From the NCBI GenBank assembly GCA_002698785.1, contig PAAG01000019.1, forward strand, positions 344,350 to 408,349: a stretch of 64,000 nt of DNA, in the 5' to 3' direction. The position numbers and the translations under genes are program-made. The DNA comes from Verrucomicrobiales bacterium (GTDB lineage: Bacteria > Verrucomicrobiota > Verrucomicrobiia > Verrucomicrobiales > DEV007). Shown here piece by piece: positions 9,264 through 17,810 of the stretch (positions are counted from its first letter, which is position 1; each line of letters begins with the position of its first letter). Under the pieces are notes generated by a model. It was not told the DNA's origin. It worked only from the letters and a program-made list of their open reading frames with translations, and did not search any database.

Positions 9264-9646
9264 AACCACCCATTGAAAGCATTCGTCTTTCCCAAAAAGC
9301 AAAAGATCAACTTAGCCAAATAAAGAGGATTACTGGAATCGAAAATTGGAACATACTGTGCAGATGGGCATTGTGCCTTTCTTTGGCTGAAGAATCAGAT
9401 CCTGCTCCCGCGGACATTCCAGCAGACAGTTCCGTCGAGATGAGCTGGAAGACTTTTGCGGGAGACCACGCAGACATATACTCATTGGTTGTTCTCGCGC
9501 GATGTGGTTCAAAGAGTGCGTCCACTCTATTTAGGCTTCATTTACATCGAGGGATTGGATATCTGCAGAACAATTTAAGCACACGACAGAAAGCCAAGTC
9601 TGATATTCCGCTTGCTGAGTTTATTGAAAGCCACCTATCGAGCTAG
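9260..9646 (+). CDS. dndE: DNA sulfur modification protein DndE
   Basis: Small protein IRLSQKAKDQLSQIKRITGIENWNILCRWALCLSL...; ATGA overlap with dndD; canonical dndBCDE order. Confidence 0.9.
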   Translation: MKPPIESIRLSQKAKDQLSQIKRITGIENWNILCRWALCLSLAEESDPAPADIPADSSVEMSWKTFAGDHADIYSLVVLARCGSKSASTLFRLHLHRGIGYLQNNLSTRQKAKSDIPLAEFIESHLSS

Positions 9647-9714
9647 CGAAACTGCCGAAACCATTGCGAGTCACGCTGTCGTTCCGTAAGTCAACTTACA
9701 GAATTAGCAGGTTC

Positions 9715-10881
9715 TCATTCATCCTCTGCAAATAGCCGAATCTGAGTGTTCCAGGCCCTGTCTTTCATACAGTTCGTAGCGACTGCCTCGAAAGATTCCT
9801 TAAGCAATTCTCGAATAACCTTGTTGTCCTGAATTTGGATCGACCAATCACTCATCCAAAATTCGCTTGGGATATTTCTGAAAGCTGAAGCTGTGGCTAC
9901 TGCCACCTCGCTTTCATTAAAAAGATCCAGCATTTGCATCGACGCCAACCCTCTTAGGCGACCAACGCAATATTCATTCATAGCAACAAGATTGACTTTT
10001 GAGAAAAATTGCTGGTTCTTCTCCGACCAAAGATCAGCGTAGAGCTCCGAAATTCGATTCCAAATCCAGAAGAGAATTTCTTGAGCACTGTCTTCATCTC
10101 TATCAATCACCAAATAGAGTTCTTTTTTAAGATACGACAACATCGACTCGACTGCAGTGACTGCAATGAGGTGAGCGCCCTCCCGATTTCGATCCCAGTC
10201 CAACAACGTTTGAAAAGGACTGTCGGGAGAGTCATCTACAGCAGTAAGAAAGGGCGACTTCTTACCATAAGAAATACCTGCTGGAATGAGGCGATTTATC
10301 AAATTCTCCTCCAATTCCTCATAGTCTGCCACAATAGACTTGACTGTTGTAGTCGGGACTTTAACGGCCTTATTGTTGATCACAATAAATTGAAAAGCTT
10401 GTTCAACCGGAGGAGCGTCTAAAAGGGCAACTACTAAAAATGGAATATTTTCATCATCGAAGCTGGCTGCGCCGAATAGCCGATGTTGACCATCGACAAC
10501 CACCGCGGGTTTTTCTGAGTCAGTCCAATCAGGATCGAATTGAAAGGAGATTTTTCCCAGTTCGATATTTTCGTCACAACTGTTTCTCACTTCATTTCCG
10601 TTGGACTCCGGTAATTTATCGTAAGTTGAAGTCCCGGGCGAAAAAGCTATTAGAATGTTGTTGGGGAAGGTATTGCGCGTATCAGATTTTAGGAATTTCC
10701 TAATTCCACTTAGACGTGAATCGCGCAAGGCTCGCTGTACTCCCCCGCTAACATCCTTTGTTCGGACAACACCTGCCCATAAGCAAATTTCTTTAGCCGG
10801 AGCATAGAATGCGAAGAATTCCGGGCTATTTCCGCCCGGTCTCTGGTGAACCTTTGTGCCGACGTATTCAATTTTTCTCAT
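9715..10881 (-). CDS. DGQHR-domain (DndB-like) protein
   Basis: PAVVVDGQHRLFGAASFDDENIPFLVVAL and FIVINNKAVKVP; last gene of the minus-strand dnd-associated operon. Confidence 0.75.
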   Translation of the reverse strand: MRKIEYVGTKVHQRPGGNSPEFFAFYAPAKEICLWAGVVRTKDVSGGVQRALRDSRLSGIRKFLKSDTRNTFPNNILIAFSPGTSTYDKLPESNGNEVRNSCDENIELGKISFQFDPDWTDSEKPAVVVDGQHRLFGAASFDDENIPFLVVALLDAPPVEQAFQFIVINNKAVKVPTTTVKSIVADYEELEENLINRLIPAGISYGKKSPFLTAVDDSPDSPFQTLLDWDRNREGAHLIAVTAVESMLSYLKKELYLVIDRDEDSAQEILFWIWNRISELYADLWSEKNQQFFSKVNLVAMNEYCVGRLRGLASMQMLDLFNESEVAVATASAFRNIPSEFWMSDWSIQIQDNKVIRELLKESFEAVATNCMKDRAWNTQIRLFAEDE

Positions 10882-10889
10882 ATTCCTTC

Positions 10890-11684
10890 TTATGGGGATT
10901 CGCTGCACTTGAAACAGATTAAGTTTATGTTGAACAAGTGCCAAGCGTCATTCGCATTCTCGTGTCTAATATTGAGACCGCCCTGAGAGCTGGCGGATTT
11001 CCCGCAGATAGTGCAGACGGGCTCCCTGAAGTACTTCGCAGCAAAAATATGGAATTGATTAATCCGGTTCGGACCTTCGTCCGTGAATGGATAAACGAGA
11101 GACTCGAAATGTAAGTCGCTCCCAGCGATCCTGCTTTTCTTGAGCGAATTGCATTTCTTACATGCATGCTTTACGTTTGACACGTCGTTGCCTCCCCCCA
11201 AAGATCGGGGCAAGAAATGCTCCGCTTCACAGAAATCATCATCAGTTTTAGATTTATATGTTAATTCCACTCCGCAAAAGTAACAGTTCGCAGCACTCTT
11301 TTTTGCACTCTTGGTAAGCTGGGATTTTTGTGACGCCGGCAATTTTTTCTTTGACGCGACATAACATTCATATACAAGCTGATATAAAGTTCCTTGTTTA
11401 CTGACTATAGTGGTATCAAAAACCTCCTCGATTGCCTCTTTGATCAGCTTGGCTTCATTGTAGCTTGCGGAATTCCGAACGGCAAATTGGGCAAGAATTA
11501 TCATCCGCCTCGCGAGATGAAAAATCTGACTTTCGTAGACAGCCCTATCTAATTCCCCATCTAAACGTTGAAATTGATCGAAGTTACTTGGACAATTCCT
11601 CTCGGAAGGAAATTCTTGAGCTAAAAAACTCAATAATCTCGACAAAGGTGAGTCCGTATTCAATGCAACTTTCATACTTTGCAT
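10890..11684 (-). CDS. HNH endonuclease family protein
   Basis: CYFCGVELTYKSKTDDDFCEAEHFLPRSLGGGNDVSNVKHACKKCNSLKKSR, a zinc-binding HNH motif. Confidence 0.75.
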   Translation of the reverse strand: MQSMKVALNTDSPLSRLLSFLAQEFPSERNCPSNFDQFQRLDGELDRAVYESQIFHLARRMIILAQFAVRNSASYNEAKLIKEAIEEVFDTTIVSKQGTLYQLVYECYVASKKKLPASQKSQLTKSAKKSAANCYFCGVELTYKSKTDDDFCEAEHFLPRSLGGGNDVSNVKHACKKCNSLKKSRIAGSDLHFESLVYPFTDEGPNRINQFHIFAAKYFREPVCTICGKSASSQGGLNIRHENANDAWHLFNINLICFKCSESP

Positions 11685-11693
11685 AAAAAGACT

Positions 11694-12155
11694 TTATAGT
11701 AGAGATGAGATATCTAAATCGCTTTGTCCATCATCTATTCCCACCCTTTCTCGTTGTAATACTTGCAATATTTCATCAATGATATTCCCCCCCGCTAAGA
11801 GGTTGTCCTGAATTTCAGCAAGTCCTGCGTTTGCGTACCCCTCAAAGATTGAGGCACGTTTCTCTTCCATATCGTCAGAGTTTGACAAGACATTGGGATC
11901 ACCGGTGTTGGCAACGGCGAGTAGCTCGATGAGTGATTCAAAGCCTGCTTTTGCGAAGACACTCTTCCGTATTGGGTCACCACTGGTCTCTGAGAAGGGG
12001 ACGGGATCGCCTCTCGAAGCCCCGAGTGCAGCCGCGAATGCAAGAACCGAAGCCTTTGTTGGAAAGGGACCATTGGAATCGCTTTCTTTATCGTCTAGAA
12101 GACTTTCTATCAGTTCGGCATGAGCCTTAGGAATATTAATTCGTCGATCAATCAT
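11694..12155 (-). CDS. Small dnd-system-associated protein (resembles dnd-associated protein 4)
   Basis: MIDRRINIPKAHAELIESLLDD...GPFPTKASVLAFAAALGASRG; ATGA overlap with the upstream DndD-like gene; context. Confidence 0.55.
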   Translation of the reverse strand: MIDRRINIPKAHAELIESLLDDKESDSNGPFPTKASVLAFAAALGASRGDPVPFSETSGDPIRKSVFAKAGFESLIELLAVANTGDPNVLSNSDDMEEKRASIFEGYANAGLAEIQDNLLAGGNIIDEILQVLQRERVGIDDGQSDLDISSLL

Positions 12156-14227
12156 TTCTGGACCAGTTGGATTGTTGAATATTCAAAATCATTGTCGCTT
12201 TGACGAACCGTCTCATATTTTTCTCCATGGAGTTCAATGTGATCGTGCTCGACGTCTTCCTTTGTGCTGTTGTATGTTACCACGTATTCCTTCGCAACCT
12301 TGTGTCGGATGGAGACCTCAACTTCTCCCCTCCATTGGGTTTTTGTTAGGAGTAAAACAACCTGATCTGCCAGTATGTTGAGGTGATCAGCAATACTACT
12401 TCGATAGACAGGATCTAAGGCGCCGAAAGGTGAATCCATTACAATCGGATATTGTTCGCTATTTGGTCCTGGTAGGTTCTTATGTTTTTCGTTCCAAGCC
12501 TTTGCTTCTTCGACGATAGCACCAATAAACGAGAAACTAAGAAGCTGATTCTCGCCTTGGGAAGAAGCGACCGGGGCGGGAGCCCCCCCCGAAGATTCCA
12601 AAAGGCGGAGTGTAAATGCCTGTGTAAGTTCCGGGGAGTAAGATGTGACAGACATTCTGGCGAATAATCGCCGAATGCGAGTCTGGAGAGACTTTCGCAT
12701 CCCTTCTTCCATTATTACCCGGATATCCCGAATCACTTGAATTGATTCACCGGTCACAGAGATCCTACGTTGAATAAGTCTCTGGCGCGCCTCTTTGCTC
12801 TGATGCTTCTCGATTCTTGTATCGAGATCGGAGATTTCAAGATCAAATTGTTCCACTCTATGCCTCGCAAGAGTTTGATCTCTCTCCCAATCTTTTACTT
12901 TTGCCTTACTAGCTGCTAAGAGCTCCTCCATTCTTGCCACGTTTTCCTCTGAACTTCCTGTTAGTCGGGTTGAAATATCCTCTAATTCCTCTTCGATGCG
13001 GGAAATTTCCCCCTTGTCCGAGGCTCGCTTATTCTCGATCTCATCGATACTCTCCCAAAATGGATCGACGTAGTTTCTAATTTGCCTGATTTCCCCCTTC
13101 ATACGGATGGCCTTGTCTTCAACTTCGACAAGGCCGGCTCGTGCTTTCCATTTTTCTACTAGTTCACGAGCTCTATTGTTTCCGGGTGCCAATGATGTAC
13201 CGCAGATACACTCCTCCTTCGATAGGAGATCGTTAACGAAATTGATTTTGATTCCGGCTGGAAGTTCTCCCCTTGCCTCAAGCGATTCAAGCAGGGAAGA
13301 AAATTTCTCAGCCGAAGACTCTAGAAATACGGAGTAGGCGCGACTCGATATTTCGTTTTTGAGCATCGAGATATTCTGCTCTTGAGATTTCTCTCTAGTT
13401 TTCAATTCCTGCTCTAGCTGATCGCGACGTACCTGGAGCGCTTGCGCTGCAGCTTCGTCGCGCAGTGCTGCTGTTAGTTTGGCCTGATGTGAAATTTCTC
13501 CTTCTATGTTTGCGATTAACTCAACTATAAGTGCCTGAGTTGATGCTTTTTCTTCCTCCTTGTTCTCCTTCTCTGACAGCAGCGATGCGGTCTCCGCATC
13601 TCCGACACTCTTGAGGTTTTTTTCTAAATCTCTTTTCTGCTCATAGAGATGAGTTTCTGCTCGCGTTAGAACCTCGATGCCAAGGAACATCTTTGTCGCT
13701 TCCTCGAGATCCTGTTGAGCCCCTTTGTCGGGTCTTACTATTTTTTCAATTCGTTCTCCATCGAAAAAGAAATACCTATGGAGAGCATCGGGTAGAATTC
13801 GACCGATCTCTTTTTCAGTGTTTTTAATAACCTCCCACTTACCACCCTTTCCGATACGCCCCATTTCGACTACTGAATCGCCTGAATCAGGAATGGGGCA
13901 GTCACCACTGGGTACGGCAGAAACGGACCTCTTTACGCTATAGTGGTAGTCGTCGTGCTCAAACTCAATCCGAACCCATGCTTCGACTTTCTTTCCCTGG
14001 TCGGATTCACGCAATGCACGCTTATTGATAAGCTGTTTTGGATACAGAAACCCTGGACTAAAGGACTCGTAGAGTGTCCATGTGAATGCATTTAACAGAG
14101 CCGTCTTCCCCCCTCCATTGCTGGCATGAATCACCGTCGTGCTTTTTTCCCCCGATGAGAACTCAAGCTTAGGGGTTGTTCCATAGAACTGCCTGAAATT
14201 ACACAGCTGGAGAGTCTCAATTTTCAT
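12152..14227 (-). CDS. Second DndD-like / SMC-family ATPase with CxxC hook
   Basis: FRQFYGTTPKLEF, Walker A HASNGGGKTALLNAFTWTLYE, FFFDGERIEKI, mid-coil CICG, signature SSQGENQLLSFSFIGAI, IVMDSPFGALDP. Confidence 0.8.
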   Translation of the reverse strand: MKIETLQLCNFRQFYGTTPKLEFSSGEKSTTVIHASNGGGKTALLNAFTWTLYESFSPGFLYPKQLINKRALRESDQGKKVEAWVRIEFEHDDYHYSVKRSVSAVPSGDCPIPDSGDSVVEMGRIGKGGKWEVIKNTEKEIGRILPDALHRYFFFDGERIEKIVRPDKGAQQDLEEATKMFLGIEVLTRAETHLYEQKRDLEKNLKSVGDAETASLLSEKENKEEEKASTQALIVELIANIEGEISHQAKLTAALRDEAAAQALQVRRDQLEQELKTREKSQEQNISMLKNEISSRAYSVFLESSAEKFSSLLESLEARGELPAGIKINFVNDLLSKEECICGTSLAPGNNRARELVEKWKARAGLVEVEDKAIRMKGEIRQIRNYVDPFWESIDEIENKRASDKGEISRIEEELEDISTRLTGSSEENVARMEELLAASKAKVKDWERDQTLARHRVEQFDLEISDLDTRIEKHQSKEARQRLIQRRISVTGESIQVIRDIRVIMEEGMRKSLQTRIRRLFARMSVTSYSPELTQAFTLRLLESSGGAPAPVASSQGENQLLSFSFIGAIVEEAKAWNEKHKNLPGPNSEQYPIVMDSPFGALDPVYRSSIADHLNILADQVVLLLTKTQWRGEVEVSIRHKVAKEYVVTYNSTKEDVEHDHIELHGEKYETVRQSDNDFEYSTIQLVQK

Positions 14228-14393
14228 CTTCTTTGACCGCCGACTTAATAATTTCTAGAATTTCTGATTTATTCGTCACTCTCCGCTTGGAAAGTCTCGC
14301 TTTTTCCCATTTCAGTACGTTTAGGACGATCTCCCTTACTTCAGGGGAAGCATCGGCGAGAGGTTTGCTGGGGTCAGTTGTATCTGCAGGCAT
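14217..14393 (-). CDS. 58-aa small protein, absent from the supplied ORF track
   Basis: Translated by hand: MPADTTDPSKPLADASPEVREIVLNVLKWEKARLSKRRVTNKSEILEIIKSAVKEDEN*; its last 11 nt overlap the start of the DndD-like gene; lies 6 nt downstream of the helicase stop. Confidence 0.6.
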   Translation of the reverse strand: MPADTTDPSKPLADASPEVREIVLNVLKWEKARLSKRRVTNKSEILEIIKSAVKEDEN

Positions 14394-14399
14394 GTTTAT

Positions 14400-16526
14400 T
14401 TAAACATCTAAGAGTCGATATTTTGTCTGAATGTCAAGAATTGCGGCTCTAGCCTCTCCAGAATTCAACGAAAGTGAAGCGAATTCCACGAACCGGCTAA
14501 GCTCTCTCCTGAGAAGCGATCTTTCACACTCCAATACCTCTCCTCCATCTGGAGGAACTACGATCATATCAAAGATGATCGCTGATTTCTTACCGCCCTC
14601 ATCGTCACGTCGTAGGATGCGCCCACGACGCTGAATGAATTGCCTCGGATTGGTACTGCTAGCCAAAAACACCGCAGTTCGAATGCTGGGGATATCGACA
14701 CCCTCATCAAGACAGCGAATCGCAACAAGTCCCTGAAGCGCTCCGGATGCAAGCCCAAGCTTCAACTCTTCTCGCTCGTCCAATGTGGTTTCAGCAACAA
14801 AAGTGTCGACGTTCATTTTCATCTCGCTCCCGAGCAACTTACACACCGCCTCAACATGCCTCAAAAGCTCCCCATCAGGCTCGAACTCAACTCGGCTGTC
14901 ACCGCAGTAGAAAAGCATCTGTTTCTCATTCGTTCTACCCTTCATCAGCTCTCGCAAAGCCGGCAGTTTGTTTGAGGCGCAGGAAATTAGCCGTGCGCGC
15001 TGGCTTAGAAGGGCCTCTAGGGCCGGATTCCCCGCCTCCGAATCGAGAGATCCAGGATTCATCGACGCATACTTTGAAATCTTCTGGCTTAGTGCCAAGT
15101 ATTCATCGGACTCCTCATCGGTCAACTCGACGAGGATAGGATAATAGCGGTAATCAACGAGAGCCTTCGCATCCAGAGCATCTTTAAGGGTAAACTCGGG
15201 CTCGAGAACTCCTCCAAAGTAATCGAAAATGGCGGCTGTTCCGATATCGTCATGGTGCCGCTCTGGTGTCGCTGAGAGCCCCAATCGAAATCGAATAGAA
15301 TCTGGCAGCTTTTCTCGAAGGTCTTTCGCTCCGAAATTGTGAACTTCATCCGCAATCAGCATCGTCTTCTTCGGGAAATTTTGTAGCCGCGCCTGGAAGT
15401 TCGAAGACCCAAAAGTTGAGTTGGTCGTGACAACCGTTATGAGGGACTTATGCTTACCAAACTGAAGTGCCAGTTTGGAATTTAGGGTGGGAAGCCAAGA
15501 ATCACGGGTGTTGAACGCTAAGATCGGATCAAGCCCAAATTTCAGCATTTCCTTCTCCCATTGAGTGACCAAGTGGCGGTAGGGGCACACCACGACTAAT
15601 GCGTCGATATCAATTTTTCCATGTAATTTTGCAGCAGTAGCTAGTGATGTAATCGTTTTACCACTGCCGGTCGCCATCTTGAATATCCCGGTCCCATTTG
15701 CTTTGAACCAACTGGTAATGGCCTCATCTTGGTAGTCGCGAAGTTGAATAGAGTTTGGTAATTCAAAGCCTTGGCTGTCTGAAATATCAGGATCTGAAAC
15801 TTCCCAATTTGGGCTTGGGCAATGATTCGTTTTGTATTGTTCTAGAAGTTCCCGACCGGCCTCGGAGAACTCGACTACGCGGAGACCAGGAGTGGTATTT
15901 GACCATATGGATTCGAAATTCTCGATTTTTTCTCCGATTCGATTCTCAGGATCATTCCATGAACGGTAGACATCGACGCTCTCAAAATTTTCGACTAGTC
16001 CACCCGCTGTTTCATTAGATGACCCGGTAAACGCCACATGGAAGTGCTGCTCGTCAGTGAATATGCCCACTTTCTCGTGATAAAGGCCCTTCTTTATTTG
16101 GCCTTGATCGTTGATCCTCAGAGCAAGGCGGATCTCAAGGCGTCCTGATGCAGCCAACCAAGCGAGGGCATTGAGTCGATCGTGGACGAGAGCATCTTCA
16201 ACGTCTGCGAGGCATTTGGCGGCGATTGTTTGAAGAACAGTTGCTGGCAGCTCAAGGGCACTTTGAAGCGCTTCAATATCTTCGGGCTCTAGGTGAGGAG
16301 AAACAACGAGCTGCATCTTCCCTCCCTGTGCGATGAGTTGCGCAACACCGCGAGCTGCTAGGGCCAGTCCATGACTACTGAAGTATCCGGCACACCTCCG
16401 ATAAAGAATCGATTGCTCAAGGCATGGCACGAAGAAATCTCGAACCAGATTATCTCGACCGGTTCGATAGGAAAGCCCCAGTTCAACTGAGCGTAGTCCT
16501 GATTCCGTTTCGGTTGGCTGAGGCAT
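14400..16526 (-). CDS. DNA phosphorothioation-linked restriction-type protein: PLD nuclease-like domain plus SF2 helicase
   Basis: N-terminal PLD-like KGLYHEKVGIFTD...FTGSSNET; helicase MATGSGKTITSLA, LIADEVHNF, GLSATPERH, QRRGRILRRD. Start could also be 16556. Confidence 0.75.
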   Translation of the reverse strand: MPQPTETESGLRSVELGLSYRTGRDNLVRDFFVPCLEQSILYRRCAGYFSSHGLALAARGVAQLIAQGGKMQLVVSPHLEPEDIEALQSALELPATVLQTIAAKCLADVEDALVHDRLNALAWLAASGRLEIRLALRINDQGQIKKGLYHEKVGIFTDEQHFHVAFTGSSNETAGGLVENFESVDVYRSWNDPENRIGEKIENFESIWSNTTPGLRVVEFSEAGRELLEQYKTNHCPSPNWEVSDPDISDSQGFELPNSIQLRDYQDEAITSWFKANGTGIFKMATGSGKTITSLATAAKLHGKIDIDALVVVCPYRHLVTQWEKEMLKFGLDPILAFNTRDSWLPTLNSKLALQFGKHKSLITVVTTNSTFGSSNFQARLQNFPKKTMLIADEVHNFGAKDLREKLPDSIRFRLGLSATPERHHDDIGTAAIFDYFGGVLEPEFTLKDALDAKALVDYRYYPILVELTDEESDEYLALSQKISKYASMNPGSLDSEAGNPALEALLSQRARLISCASNKLPALRELMKGRTNEKQMLFYCGDSRVEFEPDGELLRHVEAVCKLLGSEMKMNVDTFVAETTLDEREELKLGLASGALQGLVAIRCLDEGVDIPSIRTAVFLASSTNPRQFIQRRGRILRRDDEGGKKSAIIFDMIVVPPDGGEVLECERSLLRRELSRFVEFASLSLNSGEARAAILDIQTKYRLLDV

Positions 16527-16696
16527 TTTCTTGATCAATAACAACTGTGGGGGCAAACTTCAGTAGAAATCCTCCTAACGTTTGATGGGTTTAGCCGCCT
16601 TTCAATCAGGATGTTTAAACTGCGAAGCTAATGTGCCAAGCATGGCTCTACGTGGAATGATTCTACAGCTCCATCGACCTGCTTCCGTTCGATTTC

Positions 16697-17791
16697 TCAT
16701 TCCTGATCATCTATCTTTCTGCGTAGATAACGCTTCCTCACCAGTTTTGAATTGGAAGCCAGATCAAGAACGCAGAGCAATTGCTCGTGAATGGCTTGCC
16801 ACGGCTGATCCAAGTTCACGCTGACCACCCGGACCGGATGGCCCTCGATCGTGAACTTATGATCGAATCCTCCCTTCACGGCCGGGTAGAGCAGGATTCC
16901 CTCACTCCCTTCCCACCCCTTCCGCTCCTCGGCATTGCGGAGGTAGGAATAAAGCTGGTAGAGGTTCCCCGCGTGGATGCGCTCGCTTCCGTGCCATCCG
17001 CTCATAGCCTCTTTGTAAAACTTGCAATCGAGGATGATGCTGCGCTCGGATGACCAGAGCGACACATCCGTTTGCATCACCGGAAGCACGGCGAGGTCGC
17101 CGAGCTCCCCTTTGGCGTTCCATTTCAGTTGGATGCTGGTGACGTCGAATTTCGTCTGCTCCCGATTGTAGAAATTCTTCACGAACCGCTCGAAGACATA
17201 CGGCATGCGTTTCGGGTCACGAACGTAATCCCGGAACCGACTTTTCCCGTCACGCTGCTCGGGGAGGCGTGAGTCGTAAAGCAGCTCGCAAATATTCAGG
17301 AGAAACCGATAGAATCGATTGTTCCGATGCAGATGAACCCGCCGGAAGAGTCCGGAGGTGAGGTGGACGCGATCCACCGAGCGAAGCGATTCCAGCTGGC
17401 GATGAATCAAATCCCGCGTCTCCTTTCCGATCCCTTCCGCATGCCACAGATCTTCGAGGGTCGTCTTCAGGATTCGGTTGTGCAGGACGTTGTGGCTGAG
17501 TTCGTCGAACTCGCAGACCATGCGACCGCGCTCCCAACTCTGCGTCTTCATGCTCGCGGTCATGTCGATCCGTCCCCGCAATCGAGGCGTCTCCTCTGAC
17601 TCCACCAGATAGCCGCGGTCGAAACCACGCCGAACGAGTCGTTGGGTACCGTGAGAAAGAACTCGGCCAAAGAGTTCTGTCAGGGTTTTCGAGTCGTCGG
17701 CCGCGATATCAACGATCTCGCCTTCGGCCAGCTGATCCCAGGCATAGCACAGCAGATAGTAGAGATTCTGGATCGGGATCGCCTCGCTCAT
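16697..17791 (-). CDS. mcrC: McrC-like component of a type IV restriction system
   Basis: IPIQNLYYLLCYAWDQL; PD-(D/E)XK core ILDCKFYKEAMSG and IHAGNLYQLYSYL; adjacent to McrB. Confidence 0.85.
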   Translation of the reverse strand: MSEAIPIQNLYYLLCYAWDQLAEGEIVDIAADDSKTLTELFGRVLSHGTQRLVRRGFDRGYLVESEETPRLRGRIDMTASMKTQSWERGRMVCEFDELSHNVLHNRILKTTLEDLWHAEGIGKETRDLIHRQLESLRSVDRVHLTSGLFRRVHLHRNNRFYRFLLNICELLYDSRLPEQRDGKSRFRDYVRDPKRMPYVFERFVKNFYNREQTKFDVTSIQLKWNAKGELGDLAVLPVMQTDVSLWSSERSIILDCKFYKEAMSGWHGSERIHAGNLYQLYSYLRNAEERKGWEGSEGILLYPAVKGGFDHKFTIEGHPVRVVSVNLDQPWQAIHEQLLCVLDLASNSKLVRKRYLRRKIDDQE

Positions 17792-17810
17792 CCTATGCCT
17801 CCGCAGTGAA

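Noticed and set aside
9686-9699. GTAAGTCAACTTAC inverted repeat between convergent dndE and the DGQHR gene
   Set aside because: Too short and lacks a T-tract; could be chance, so not called as a terminator.
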